From Phenylobacterium sp. (GTDB taxonomy: Bacteria; Pseudomonadota; Alphaproteobacteria; Caulobacterales; Caulobacteraceae), in contig NZ_JAICYI010000015.1 of assembly GCF_025934275.1 (NCBI RefSeq), positions 1-57,546 on the forward strand: a DNA stretch of 57,546 nt, given 5' to 3'. Below, in pieces: positions 36,176 through 44,606 of the stretch. A model generated the notes under the pieces. It saw nothing but the letters and a program-made list of their open reading frames with translations, did no database searches and was not told the DNA's origin. The translations under genes were made by a program, and so were the position numbers. The first letter of the stretch is position 1. Every line of letters starts with the position of its first letter.

Positions 36176-36219
36176 CCCCGCCTTCCGCTCGCCCGCGAAC
36201 CGGACTATGTGCGCAGCGC

Positions 36220-36801
36220 ATGGACACGGACGAGGTGCTGGAGGAATTCCGCGGCGCGGGCGCGCTGCGCCAGGGCCATTTCATCCTGGCCTCGGGCCGG
36301 CATTCGCCGATGTTCCTGCAGAAGAACCTGGTCTTCCAGTATCCGGAGCGGACGGCGCGGCTCTGCAAGGCGCTGGCGGAGAAGATCGAAGCGCGGTTCG
36401 GCAAGCCCGACGTCATCGTCGCCCCGGCCGTCGGCGCCATCATCCCAGGCTACGAGACCGCCCGCTGGCTGGGCGTGCCGGCCCTCTACGTCGAGCGCGA
36501 GGAGGGCCGCTTCAAGCTCCGCCGCGCGTTCAGCATCGCGCCCGGCGCCAAGGTGGTGGTGGTCGAGGACGTGATCACCACCGGCGGCTCCTTCCGCGAA
36601 GCCGTCGAGCCGATCGAGGCGGCCGGCGGCAAGGTGCTCTGCTGCGCCTGCCTGGTCGACCGCTCCGGCGGCCGCGCGGAGGTGGGCTGGCCGCTGGTGG
36701 CGCTGGCGACGGTCGACGTGCCCTCCTACGCCCCCGACGAGATTCCCCCCGATCTCGCCGCCATCCCGGCCGAGGAACCGGGCTCCAAGCGCCTGAAGTG
36801 A
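36220..36801 (+). CDS. pyrE: Orotate phosphoribosyltransferase
   Basis: 193 residues. PyrE makes orotidine 5'-phosphate from orotate and PRPP in pyrimidine synthesis. It begins with [28 protein letters not shown], has the [29 protein letters not shown] segment, and the PRPP-binding motif [19 protein letters not shown] near 107-125. It follows the DUF2334 gene by 44 bp. Its stop is just ahead of a TTCGTG-type repeat. Confidence 0.96.
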   Translation: MDTDEVLEEFRGAGALRQGHFILASGRHSPMFLQKNLVFQYPERTARLCKALAEKIEARFGKPDVIVAPAVGAIIPGYETARWLGVPALYVEREEGRFKLRRAFSIAPGAKVVVVEDVITTGGSFREAVEPIEAAGGKVLCCACLVDRSGGRAEVGWPLVALATVDVPSYAPDEIPPDLAAIPAEEPGSKRLK

Positions 36802-36810
36802 TCCCAGCCA

Positions 36811-36844
36811 AGTTCGTGTGGTTCGTGCGGCGCGTGGTTCCTAT
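36811..36844. repeat. TTCGTG-type intergenic repeat, second copy
   Basis: TTCGTGTGG, TTCGTGCGG and CGCGTGGTTCCT in tandem between pyrE and pdxJ. CGTGGTTCCT at 36833-36842 is identical to 31765-31774 near folK. It looks like a shorter copy of the same repeat family. Confidence 0.5.
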
Positions 36845-36876
36845 GTAATGACCGGGTAGTCGGAGGAAGAGCAGGC

Positions 36877-37635
36877 GTGTCCAAGATCCGTCTCGGCGTG
36901 AACATCGACCACGTGGCGACCGTCAGGAATGCGCGGGGCGCGGCCTATCCGGATCCGGTGCGCGCGGCCGAGATGGCGCTCGCCGCCGGCGCCGACGGCA
37001 TCACCGCCCACCTGCGCGAGGACCGCCGCCACATCTCCGATGCCGACATCGACGCGCTCGCCGCGATCACCCGGCGCCGCGGCCGGCCGCTGAACCTCGA
37101 GATGGCCGCCACGCCCGAGATGGAGGCCATCGCGCTGGCCCACCTGCCGCACGCCGCGTGCCTGGTGCCCGAGCGGCGCGAGGAGGTGACCACAGAGGGC
37201 GGGCTCGACGTGGTGCGCGGCCACAATCAGATCGCGCCGGTCATCGGCCGGCTGGCCGCCGCCGGCATCCGCGTCTCCTGCTTCGTCGAGCCGGATCCCG
37301 CTCAGATCGCGGCCGCGAGGGAATGCGGCGCGGCGGTCGTCGAGCTGCACACCGGCGCCTGGTGCGACGCCGCGCGGGAGCGCTCGCCGGACGCCGCCGC
37401 CCTGCTCGCGAAGCTTCGCGCCGCCGCCGCCCAGGCCGCGGGACTGGGCCTGGAGGTCCACGCGGGGCATGGCATCGACTACGAGACCGTCAAGCCGATC
37501 GCCGCCATTCCTGAGCTCGTCGAACTCAACATCGGCCATTTCCTCATCGGCGAGGCGATCTTCATCGGCCTCGGACCCGCCATCCAGCGGATGCGGGCGC
37601 TGATGGACGAGGCTCGTTCGGTGAGGGCCGCTTGA
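36877..37635 (+). CDS. pdxJ: Pyridoxine 5'-phosphate synthase
   Basis: 252 residues, starting at GTG with GGAGGAAG upstream. PdxJ condenses 1-deoxyxylulose 5-phosphate with 3-amino-2-oxopropyl phosphate to make pyridoxine phosphate. Signatures: [16 protein letters not shown] (near 5-20), [16 protein letters not shown] (near 39-54), [27 protein letters not shown] (near 96), and [33 protein letters not shown] near the end. Its stop overlaps the TTG of acpS. Confidence 0.97.
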   Translation: MSKIRLGVNIDHVATVRNARGAAYPDPVRAAEMALAAGADGITAHLREDRRHISDADIDALAAITRRRGRPLNLEMAATPEMEAIALAHLPHAACLVPERREEVTTEGGLDVVRGHNQIAPVIGRLAAAGIRVSCFVEPDPAQIAAARECGAAVVELHTGAWCDAARERSPDAAALLAKLRAAAAQAAGLGLEVHAGHGIDYETVKPIAAIPELVELNIGHFLIGEAIFIGLGPAIQRMRALMDEARSVRAA

Positions 37636-38030
37636 TCCTCGGCATCGGCTCGGACCTCTCCGACATCCGCCGGATCGAGCAGAGCCTGGCGCGTTTCGGC
37701 GAGCGGTTCACGCACCGCGTCTTCACCGAGACCGAGCGCGCCCGCTCGGAGCGCAAGCCCGACCGCGCCGCCTCCTACGCCAAGCGCTTCGCGGCCAAGG
37801 AGGCCTGCGCCAAGGCGCTGGGCACCGGCATCCGCAGGGGCGTCTTCTGGCGCGACATGGGCGTGGTCAACATGCGTTCCGGCCAGCCCACCATGGCGCT
37901 GACCGGCGGCGCGGCCGCGCGCCTGGCCGAGATCCTGCCGCCGGGCGCCAAGCCGGTGATCCACCTCTCGCTCACCGACGATCACCCCTACGCCCAGGCC
38001 TTCGTGATCATCGAGGCTGTGGACGGATAG
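37632..38030 (+). CDS. acpS: Holo-[acyl-carrier-protein] synthase
   Basis: 132 residues starting at a TTG that overlaps the pdxJ stop (TTGA). AcpS attaches 4'-phosphopantetheine from CoA to acyl carrier protein. [33 protein letters not shown] has the metal-binding Asp, and [36 protein letters not shown] is the core P-pant transferase motif with the metal-binding Glu. In relatives, lepB usually follows directly; here a 5 kb block intervenes. Confidence 0.96.
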   Translation: MILGIGSDLSDIRRIEQSLARFGERFTHRVFTETERARSERKPDRAASYAKRFAAKEACAKALGTGIRRGVFWRDMGVVNMRSGQPTMALTGGAAARLAEILPPGAKPVIHLSLTDDHPYAQAFVIIEAVDG

Positions 38031-38140
38031 CCGTTCGGGGCTCACGCAGGCTGCGGGTGGGCGGCCGGCTGCGGTGAGGCATCTTGCCGGACGGCGTTTG
38101 TTGACGCCAATCTGGCGCGCACGAAAGAGGGACCTTCACC

Positions 38141-38644
38141 ATGCGATTCAGCACCTTCGCGCTCGCCGCCTTGGCGGCCGCATCCCTCGCCGGCTCCGCC
38201 TCGGCCGCGCCGGCCAAGTCCGACCACGATCAGATCGTGGCGCTGGAGAACGGCTTCACCGCCGCCTTCAACGCCAAGGACATCGGCAAGATCATGTCCT
38301 GCTACGCCAAGCAGGGCCTCTTCGTGTTCGACGTCACACCCCCACGCCAGTACGTCGGTTGGGAGGCCTACCGGAAGGACTGGCAGGGTCTCTTCAAGCA
38401 GTTCTCGGGCCCGGCGAAGATGGCTATTTCCGATCTGCACGTCGACGTCGTGGGTCCGGTGGCCTGGGGCCACTCCATCCAGGACGTCACGCTCTCGGAC
38501 GCCAAGGGCGGCAAGAACCACATCGTGGTCCGGGTCACCGACGTCTATCGCAAGTTCGGCGGCCAATGGCGCATCGTCCAGGAGCACGTCTCGGTGCCGG
38601 TCGATCTGGACACCGGCAAGGCGGACACGCTCTCGAAGCCCTAG
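38141..38644 (+). CDS. Secreted NTF2/SnoaL-like (DUF4440-type) protein
   Basis: 167 residues. A signal peptide (FSTFALAALAAASLAGSASA) precedes a single NTF2-like fold: DQIVALENGFTAAFNAKDIGKIMSCYA, then VDVVGPVAWGHSIQDVTLS and VRVTDVYRKFGGQWRIVQEHVSVPVDL. This cone-shaped fold binds or converts small ligands; catalytic function is not evident. AGGGA stands upstream of the ATG and TTGACG lies in the upstream gap. It is the first gene of the block inserted between acpS and lepB. Confidence 0.85.
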   Translation: MRFSTFALAALAAASLAGSASAAPAKSDHDQIVALENGFTAAFNAKDIGKIMSCYAKQGLFVFDVTPPRQYVGWEAYRKDWQGLFKQFSGPAKMAISDLHVDVVGPVAWGHSIQDVTLSDAKGGKNHIVVRVTDVYRKFGGQWRIVQEHVSVPVDLDTGKADTLSKP

Positions 38645-38710
38645 CGCTTCAACGCCGCTTCGCCCTGCCGCGCTCGGCCGTCGTCTCCCTGGGCGGCAGA
38701 TCGTCCGGCA

Positions 38711-39574
38711 TCAGGCCGCCTCAAGCGCGCCCGCCCGCTGCAGCTCGCGCAGGGGCCGGTAGCTGATCGGGATCAGGCTCTCGGCCTCGATCAGCGCCCG
38801 GATCTCCGGGTCTACAGCGACCGCGTGGTCGTCCACCCGGATCTGCGCCTCGGTGAGGTCGTAGCCCCTGAGCTCCGGCCCGTCGAAGACCGGGTGCACG
38901 AGGAATTCGGCGACCGTCCCGGGTTTCAGCCGTGGCATCACCGTGCGCATCTGCTCGCCGGTGGGCCGGCCCCACTGCGCCCAGACCTCGTCGGCGAAGA
39001 GGATGCCCCGCCCGGCCGCCGGCGCGCGGCTCTCGAAGCCCAGCACCGGCTCGGCCCGCGCGCTCACCATCCTGACCGGCAGGCGGAATTCCTCGGCGAG
39101 CGCCAGGTAGACCTCGAAGAAGCGGGGATCGAGCTGCACCGTGCCCATGTGCGAATCCAAGTGCGTGACGTCCACGCCCCAGGCGTAAGCCTGCTCGATC
39201 TGCGCCCGGCACTCCGCCGCCACATCTTCCACCCGCGCCCGCTCGCGCGCCTCGGCCACCGTCCACGGCAGGTAGCCCTGGTTGTCGTGCAACGACTTGG
39301 CGCCGGTGAGCGAGCGCCAGCGGTAGGTCGGATATTCCGCCGTCAACACGAGATGCACGCCCACGTCCTGGCCCGCGAACAGCTCCACGGCCTCCCGCGC
39401 CCAGGGGCAGGGGACCATCAGGGTGGCGCTCGTCGCCACGCCCCTCTGCATGGCCTCCAGGCTGGCGAGGTTCGCCGCATGGCTGGAGCCGATGTCGTCG
39501 CAGTTGATGATCACCAGCCGCGCGTCCGGCGCGTAGCCCAGGCGTTGCGGCAGCGAAGCTTCGGGGCGGGTCAT
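38711..39574 (-). CDS. ChbG/HpnK (YdjC)-family carbohydrate deacetylase
   Basis: 287 residues. RLVIINCDDIGSSHAANLASLEAM (near 19-42) has the metal-binding Asp-Asp and His; DVGVHLVLTAEYPTYRW and THLDSHMGTVQLDPRFFEVY (near 137-156) complete the metal site. The family removes acetyl groups from chito-oligosaccharides or hopanoid-linked sugars. The upstream gene in relatives may be a glycosyltransferase, but none is adjacent here. It converges on the NTF2-like gene with a 66-base gap. Confidence 0.88.
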   Translation of the reverse strand: MTRPEASLPQRLGYAPDARLVIINCDDIGSSHAANLASLEAMQRGVATSATLMVPCPWAREAVELFAGQDVGVHLVLTAEYPTYRWRSLTGAKSLHDNQGYLPWTVAEARERARVEDVAAECRAQIEQAYAWGVDVTHLDSHMGTVQLDPRFFEVYLALAEEFRLPVRMVSARAEPVLGFESRAPAAGRGILFADEVWAQWGRPTGEQMRTVMPRLKPGTVAEFLVHPVFDGPELRGYDLTEAQIRVDDHAVAVDPEIRALIEAESLIPISYRPLRELQRAGALEAA

Positions 39575-39757
39575 CGCGGGCTCCCTTCTCGGGCCCAGGC
39601 TGCCACCGAACCGGCGCCCGCGCCAAGCCGCGCGTAGCGCTGCGCCCCTCGCGCGACGGTGTTACCGCCCACCCTCGGGCAAGGACGACGCCAACCTGCT
39701 GCAGATCTTCCAGACCAGGGATGACGTCGCCATCCTACGGCCGGCCAGTGAGGCGCC

Positions 39758-40180
39758 TCAGCGCGCCTTCCAGACCACCAGGTCGTAGCGGCCGCGCGCG
39801 CCGTCCGCGGCGCTGACGTCCAGCCTGACGCCCCGGCCGAGCTTCGCGCCCAGCCGCAGGAACGCCCCGCCTGGGTCCGCGTACAGCCGCGGGTCGTCGG
39901 CCATGCTGTCGACGCAGGTCCTGAGCGGCCAGGGGAAGGGGCGCCTGCCGAGGCTCGCCTGCGCCGCCTCGCAGAACGCGCGGGCCGGCCCGCTCGTCGC
40001 GTCTGCGCCGCAGCTGACCTCGTCGCCGCTCACCGCCAGCGAGAGACGTTGCGGCTCGCCCGTGCGCTGCGCCTCCGCCGCCAGGCCTTTCAGCGCCGTA
40101 CAGAGCGCCGGCGCCTCGGCGGCGCGGGCCGCCGGGGCGGTGAGGGCGAGCGTCAGAACGAGCAGGGCGGGGTGGATCAT
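39758..40180 (-). CDS. Secreted protein of unknown function
   Basis: 140 residues from the ATG at 40180, with a signal peptide (IHPALLVLTLALTAPAARAA). The mature part has four cysteines (in ALCTALKG, VSCGADA, AFCEAAQA and RTCVDSMA), suggesting two disulfides. The frame continues upstream through the TPR regulator antisense, so only this portion is supported. I know no matching family. Confidence 0.65.
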   Translation of the reverse strand: MIHPALLVLTLALTAPAARAAEAPALCTALKGLAAEAQRTGEPQRLSLAVSGDEVSCGADATSGPARAFCEAAQASLGRRPFPWPLRTCVDSMADDPRLYADPGGAFLRLGAKLGRGVRLDVSAADGARGRYDLVVWKAR

Positions 40181-40224
40181 GGCGCGACTATAGCTTCGCC
40201 GCGCCCTCGCACCATCGGCCGCGA

Positions 40225-41784
40225 TCAGGACGGCATCTGCAGCCGCCGCAGAGCCTCCGCGATCCGCCGCCGGGTCGCCGCCTCCCGGAAGGGAAAGGCC
40301 TGCAGGAAGTCGGCGGCGCGCAGTTTCGGGTTGCGGCGCCTGGCGGAGGCGGCCCAGGCGGCGGCGCGCGCCTCGTCGCCGTTCATGGTGTGGCCCACGG
40401 CGGCGATCATCTCGATCAGCGGGTGCGCGCCGGGCGCGCGCGCCGCCTGTTCGCCCCATTCGGCGGCCTGGGCGGGATCCCCCGTCACCATGTGCGACAT
40501 CGCCTTCACCCCGAGCATGCCGTAGGCCAGGGGATCGAGCGGGCTCAGCGACAGCGCCGCGTCCGCGCTCGCGCGGCCGGCGTCGGCCGCGCCGAGCATG
40601 GTTTCGCTCCAACCGCGGGAATATTTCGCCTGGGCGTAGTTGGGGTTGAGCCGAACGGCCCGCTCGAGCCACGGCAGGCTCGCCTCCAATTCGCCGGTGA
40701 GCCAGAAGGCCCGCCCCATGACCAGGTTGCAGAACGGATCCAGGGCGTCGCGCTCCAGCGCGGCCTCGGCGGTGCGCCTGGCCAGGGCCGCCGCCCGGGC
40801 CGCATCGTCGGTGAAGCTCAGGAAGGCGGTCTCGAACTGGGCGAAGGAGAGGCCCGCATGCGCCCGCGCGAAGCCCGCCTCCAGCGCGATCGCCTGCTCG
40901 AACAGCGCCGCCGCGCGCGCCGTGCCCTCCTGGTTGAAGCGATACATGTGGCGCAGGCCCAGGTGATAGGCGGACCAGGCGTCGAGGCTCTCCGGCGCGC
41001 TGAGCTGTGCGCGCCGCGCCTCGTTGAAAGGGATCTGCAGCTCCAGCGCTCCGATCACCGCCTGCGTCACCTGTTCGCGGATCTCGTGCACCGCCGCCAG
41101 CGGCGCCTGGAACTGCTCGCTCCACAGCACCCGCCCATCGCGCGTGTCGCTGAGCTCGACGTTGACCGCCATGGCCGCGCCGTCGATCTCCACCGCACCG
41201 GAGAGGCAGTAGCGGACCTTCAGCGCCTCGCGCACCTTCTCCAGGGTCGCCTCGGGCCCGCGGAAACGGAACGACGAGCCGCGGGCGATCACGAACAGCC
41301 AGCGAAAGCGCGACAGGGCGGTGATCAGGTCATGCGGCAGGGCCTCGGCGATCCAGGCGCTGGGCCCCGGCTCGCCGAGCACGGCGAAGGGCAGGACGGC
41401 GAGCGAAGGGCCCTCCGCGGGCGGCGCGTCGCCCGGCCCCGGCTGCGGCGCCGCCGGAGCAGGCTCGAGACCGCGTTCCACCTCGACCGCGGCCACGAAG
41501 CGCAGGCCCAGCTTCGGCACGGTGCGGATGACCTGCTGCGTCGCCCCGTCGTCCCCGACGGCGCGCCGGGCCGACTTGATGCGGCTGGAGATCGCCGCGT
41601 CCGAGACGATCCGCCCGTTCCAGATGCTCTCGATGATCTCGTCGCGGCCGACCAGCCGATGCCGGTTCTCGATCAGCAGGCGAAGAAGCGCCAGGACCTG
41701 CGGTTCGACCGCCACGACGTCTCCGCCCGAGCGGAGTTCGTACGTCGAAGTGTCGAGACGGAATGTCCCGAAGCGATAGATCAT
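40225..41784 (-). CDS. CadC-like winged-helix regulator with TPR repeats
   Basis: 519 residues. Residues 1-100 are an OmpR-type winged helix (YELRSGGDVVAVEPQVLALLRLLIENRHRLVGRDEIIESIWNGRIVSDAAISSRIKSARRAVGDDG, VIRTVPKLGLRFVA). A proline-rich linker follows, then an adenylate-cyclase-associated-like segment (SLAVLPFAVLGEPGPSAWIAEALPHDLITALSRFRWLFVIARGSSF) and several TPRs near 260-470 (ALFEQAIALEAGFARAHAGL, LERAVRLNPNYAQAKY). No membrane helix is seen, unlike CadC. It is divergent from the tautomerase gene with 138 bp between them and may regulate it. Confidence 0.88.
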   Translation of the reverse strand: MIYRFGTFRLDTSTYELRSGGDVVAVEPQVLALLRLLIENRHRLVGRDEIIESIWNGRIVSDAAISSRIKSARRAVGDDGATQQVIRTVPKLGLRFVAAVEVERGLEPAPAAPQPGPGDAPPAEGPSLAVLPFAVLGEPGPSAWIAEALPHDLITALSRFRWLFVIARGSSFRFRGPEATLEKVREALKVRYCLSGAVEIDGAAMAVNVELSDTRDGRVLWSEQFQAPLAAVHEIREQVTQAVIGALELQIPFNEARRAQLSAPESLDAWSAYHLGLRHMYRFNQEGTARAAALFEQAIALEAGFARAHAGLSFAQFETAFLSFTDDAARAAALARRTAEAALERDALDPFCNLVMGRAFWLTGELEASLPWLERAVRLNPNYAQAKYSRGWSETMLGAADAGRASADAALSLSPLDPLAYGMLGVKAMSHMVTGDPAQAAEWGEQAARAPGAHPLIEMIAAVGHTMNGDEARAAAWAASARRRNPKLRAADFLQAFPFREAATRRRIAEALRRLQMPS

Positions 41785-41845
41785 CCGGGCTCAGCCTAGC
41801 ATATCTCCAGACCTCCTCCCAAAAGCCTCCAGGCGCTCTCCAAGC

Positions 41846-41908
41846 GGCGCCGGCCGAACCCGCGCAAGCTCTCACCATGGCTCCGGTGACAGGCGCCGGG
41901 CCGCGAAC
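41846..41908. promoter_or_regulatory. Possible paired regulator sites
   Basis: In the gap between the TPR regulator and the tautomerase gene, GGCGCCGGCCGAAC (41846-41859) recurs in slightly expanded form as GGCGCCGGGCCGCGAAC (41892-41908), 46 bases apart. Direct repeats suit an OmpR-type winged-helix regulator, but high GC makes chance resemblance possible. Confidence 0.25.
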
Positions 41909-41922
41909 AAGGAGGGCTTCAG

Positions 41923-42147
41923 ATGCCGCTCGTGACGATCGACGTGATCAAGGACGCTTTCACTCCCACCCAGAAGCACGACCTCATCCAGCGGGTCACC
42001 GACGCCATGGTGTCCGTGGAGGGCGAGGCGCTGCGCGGCGTCACCTGGGTGAAGGTGAACGAGATCGAGCAGGGCGACTGGGCGATCGGGGGACAAGCGC
42101 TGACCGCCCGCGACGTCCAGAACATGGCCGCCTCGAAGGCCGCCTGA
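41923..42147 (+). CDS. 4-oxalocrotonate tautomerase family enzyme
   Basis: 74 residues. [57 protein letters not shown] matches the small tautomerase fold, with Pro2 becoming the catalytic N-terminal base after Met removal. These enzymes shift enol/keto double bonds, often in aromatic degradation. No ring-cleavage gene is nearby, so the substrate is open. AGGAGGGCTTC precedes the ATG. Confidence 0.9.
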   Translation: MPLVTIDVIKDAFTPTQKHDLIQRVTDAMVSVEGEALRGVTWVKVNEIEQGDWAIGGQALTARDVQNMAASKAA

Positions 42148-42152
42148 CGTGA

Positions 42153-42180
42153 GCCGGGGCGGCTCCCGACCCGCCCCGGC
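42153..42180. terminator. Strong GC hairpin between convergent genes
   Basis: GCCGGGGCGG (42153-42162) and CCGCCCCGGC (42171-42180) form a perfect 10-bp stem with an 8-base loop; flanking GTGA and TCAC could lengthen it with a small bulge. It starts 6 bases after the tautomerase stop and faces the membrane protein gene stop at 42226. No U-tract follows, so it may slow or stabilise rather than end transcripts. Confidence 0.45.
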
Positions 42181-42225
42181 CGCTCACCGCGGCAGCATCG
42201 TCCGGCTCGCGATACGGCTGCGGAA

Positions 42226-42888
42226 TCAAGGTTCTGCGGGACTGGTTGTCCGGACCGCCTTGATCCATTCGAGCCCGAGGCGGCCGTGGCCGATGACCAG
42301 GCGCGCGGTCGCCGATTGCGGCATCGCCTCGAGCTGCGAGCGCGGCGTATGGATACCGGTGATCGGGACCTCGAGCGCATCGTAGACCCGGCGCCGCGCG
42401 CCCCAGTCAAGGACCTCGCGCGATCCGGGCCATGGCCGAAGCGAGACGTAGAGCGTCCGCCGGCCGGGATCGCGTTGCAGCGTCTCGTGCTTGGCCACGA
42501 CCGGCACGTCGCGCTGTGCGACCGGCGTGCCGCAGCCGTTGACGATTCCGCCCACGCCCAGGAGCCAGCCGGTCGCCGCCAGGGCCAAACCCAGCCGGTA
42601 CATGATCCGCATGATCGTCGGCAGCTTGGGCGGCAGGCTCCGCCCTGGAACGACCGCGAAGCTGAGCAAGAAAAAGGCGACCATTGCGCCCAGGCCGGTC
42701 GCGTAAACGGTCCGATCGGACACGAGAGGCGGCCAAACCTCGACCATGACCAGCATTATGATCGGGCCGCCGAGGATGAATGCCAGCTGGGCGAGCGACG
42801 AGACGACCTGCGGGAGGAGAGGTTTGCTGGAATCCACTCCCCAACGGTTCAGGCCAGCCGGCCACCACGATGGGCCCAAGTCGGCCAT
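42226..42888 (-). CDS. Membrane protein of unknown function
   Basis: 220 residues with three hydrophobic helices near 27-52, 62-82 and 95-117, then a soluble C-terminal domain of about 100 residues (VYDALEVPITGIHTPRSQLEAMPQ). It does not resemble a family I know. It starts at the ATG at 42888. It belongs to the accessory block between acpS and lepB and converges on the tautomerase gene. Confidence 0.65.
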   Translation of the reverse strand: MADLGPSWWPAGLNRWGVDSSKPLLPQVVSSLAQLAFILGGPIIMLVMVEVWPPLVSDRTVYATGLGAMVAFFLLSFAVVPGRSLPPKLPTIMRIMYRLGLALAATGWLLGVGGIVNGCGTPVAQRDVPVVAKHETLQRDPGRRTLYVSLRPWPGSREVLDWGARRRVYDALEVPITGIHTPRSQLEAMPQSATARLVIGHGRLGLEWIKAVRTTSPAEP

Positions 42889-43096
42889 TCGGCGGCTCCC
42901 CGGATGGATCGAGAGCAGCCTAAGCCCGCCCGGTTAACCCGCGATTAGCGCTGGCCTGGCGAATGGAACCCGCCGCCGGCCGCCTGGCTTACGGCGCGGT
43001 CATGAGCAGAAGTTCACGGGCATCAGCCTTGCTCATGCCGTATCCAGCGCGTAGCAACAGCCCGTCCGGCGCGCCGGACGCGATCCAGGACCATCC

Positions 43097-43876
43097 ATGA
43101 GCGAGAACGTGGCCGCGCAGAGCCAAACGAAAACCAGCGCCGCGGGGGAAGTCGTCGAGATCATCAAGACGGTCGTCTACGCCCTGCTGATCGCCCTGTT
43201 CCTGCGGGTGATCTTCTTCCAGCCCTACACCATCCCTTCGGCCTCGATGGAGCCCAACCTCTACGAAGGCGACTACATCATCGTCTCCAAGTGGACCTAT
43301 GGCTGGTCCCGGCACTCGATCCCGTTCAGCCCGCCGCTGTTCCACGGCCGCATCCTCGAGCGCCAGCCGCACCGCGGCGACATCGTCGTCTTCAAGCTGC
43401 CCCGCGACAACCACACCGACTACGTCAAGCGGCTGATCGGCCTGCCCGGCGACCGAATCCAGATGAAGAAGGGCCTGCTCTACATCAACGGCGCGCAGGT
43501 GCCGCGGCAGTACGCCGGCACGGTCAAGGAGGACACCGGCTACGGCTTCGTGCGCGACGTGTTCCGCTACCGCGAGACCCTGCCCGGGGGCGCCACCTTC
43601 GTCACCGACGACTGGGGGCCCGACAATGACCTCGACAACACCGGGGTCTTCGTCGTGCCCGAGGGCCACTACTTCATGATGGGCGACAACCGCGACAACT
43701 CCTCCGACAGCCGGGTGGCGCCGGCCGACGGCGGCGTCGGCTTCGTGCCGGCCGAGAATCTCGAGGGCAAGGCGCAGATCATCCTGCTCTCCTGGAAGCC
43801 GGGCGCCTCGATCTTCAAGCCGTGGACCTGGGTGCTCGACGCCCGCCCGAGCCGCTTCGCGCACCTTCTCCAGTGA
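43097..43876 (+). CDS. lepB: Signal peptidase I
   Basis: 259 residues. LepB cuts signal peptides from exported proteins. One N-terminal membrane helix (TVVYALLIALFLRVIFFQPY) precedes the catalytic PSASMEPNL with Ser50, then DYVKRLIGLPGDRIQ with the general-base Lys111, and the GDNRDNSSDSR signature near 195-205. CAGGACC lies before the ATG. It is followed after 10 bp by rnc and then era, the usual order. Confidence 0.97.
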   Translation: MSENVAAQSQTKTSAAGEVVEIIKTVVYALLIALFLRVIFFQPYTIPSASMEPNLYEGDYIIVSKWTYGWSRHSIPFSPPLFHGRILERQPHRGDIVVFKLPRDNHTDYVKRLIGLPGDRIQMKKGLLYINGAQVPRQYAGTVKEDTGYGFVRDVFRYRETLPGGATFVTDDWGPDNDLDNTGVFVVPEGHYFMMGDNRDNSSDSRVAPADGGVGFVPAENLEGKAQIILLSWKPGASIFKPWTWVLDARPSRFAHLLQ

Positions 43877-43886
43877 CCCGCGGGGC

Positions 43887-44606
43887 ATGAACGGGAGGGC
43901 CGCGGCGGTCGAGGCCCTGCAGACGCGGATCGGGCATTTCTTCGCCGACCGCGATCTCCTGGAGCGAGCGCTCACCCATTCCAGCGTCGGCGACGGCGCC
44001 AAGGAGGTGCGCCACAACGAGCGTCTGGAGTTCCTCGGCGACCGGGTGCTCAACCTGTGCGCCGCCGAGCGGCTGATGGCGCTGTTTCCCGACGTGCGGG
44101 AGGGCGAGATGTCGCGGCTCCTGGCAGGCCTGGTGAATTACCACGCCTGCGCCCGGATCGCCCGCCGGATCGGGCTGCAGGAGGCGCTCAGGCTCTCCGC
44201 CAGCGCCACCAAGGTGGGCGCCCGCCGCTCCGACGCCGTCCTCGGAGACGCCTGCGAAGCCCTGATCGCGGCGCTCTACATCGATGGCGGACTGGAGGCC
44301 GCGCGCGCCTTCTTCCTGAACACCTGGACCGAGGAGTTCGACCGCCTCGACGAGCCGCAGAGGAAGGATCCCAAGACCCAGTTGCAGGAGTGGGCGCAGG
44401 GCCGCGGGCTGCCGCTGCCGCGCTACGAGATCATTTCCAGCGAAGGTCCGGCGCATGCGCCGTGCTTTACCGTCGAGGTGGGGGTGGAGGGCTTCCCCCC
44501 GGAGCGCGCCCAGGGCCGCTCGCGCCAGGACGCCGAGAAGGCCGCCGCCCAGGTCATGCTCCTGAAACGGGAAGGCCCGCCGGACGAGCGGACGCTGGCG
44601 CCATGA
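43887..44606 (+). CDS. rnc: Ribonuclease III
   Basis: 239 residues. RNase III cuts double-stranded RNA, including rRNA precursors. The signature HNERLEFLGDRVLNL (near 32-46) carries catalytic acids, and GDACEALIAALYIDGG (near 118-133) the second set. The C-terminal double-stranded-RNA-binding domain spans about 162-230 (DPKTQLQEWAQGRGLPLPRYEI, then GRSRQDAEKAAAQVML). Its stop overlaps the era ATG (ATGA). Confidence 0.97.
   Translation: MNGRAAAVEALQTRIGHFFADRDLLERALTHSSVGDGAKEVRHNERLEFLGDRVLNLCAAERLMALFPDVREGEMSRLLAGLVNYHACARIARRIGLQEALRLSASATKVGARRSDAVLGDACEALIAALYIDGGLEAARAFFLNTWTEEFDRLDEPQRKDPKTQLQEWAQGRGLPLPRYEIISSEGPAHAPCFTVEVGVEGFPPERAQGRSRQDAEKAAAQVMLLKREGPPDERTLAP

Noticed and set aside
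39660..39750. Coding-like stretch (KDDANLLQIFQTRDDVAIL) in the gap after the deacetylase gene
   Set aside because: It has no start or stop in a sensible place and no family match. It might be the remnant of a lost gene, but that cannot be supported.
42989..43095. Short minus-strand peptide ending MSKADARELLLMTAP upstream of lepB
   Set aside because: The text looks protein-like, but in this frame there is no start codon with a ribosome site short of running through lepB antisense.
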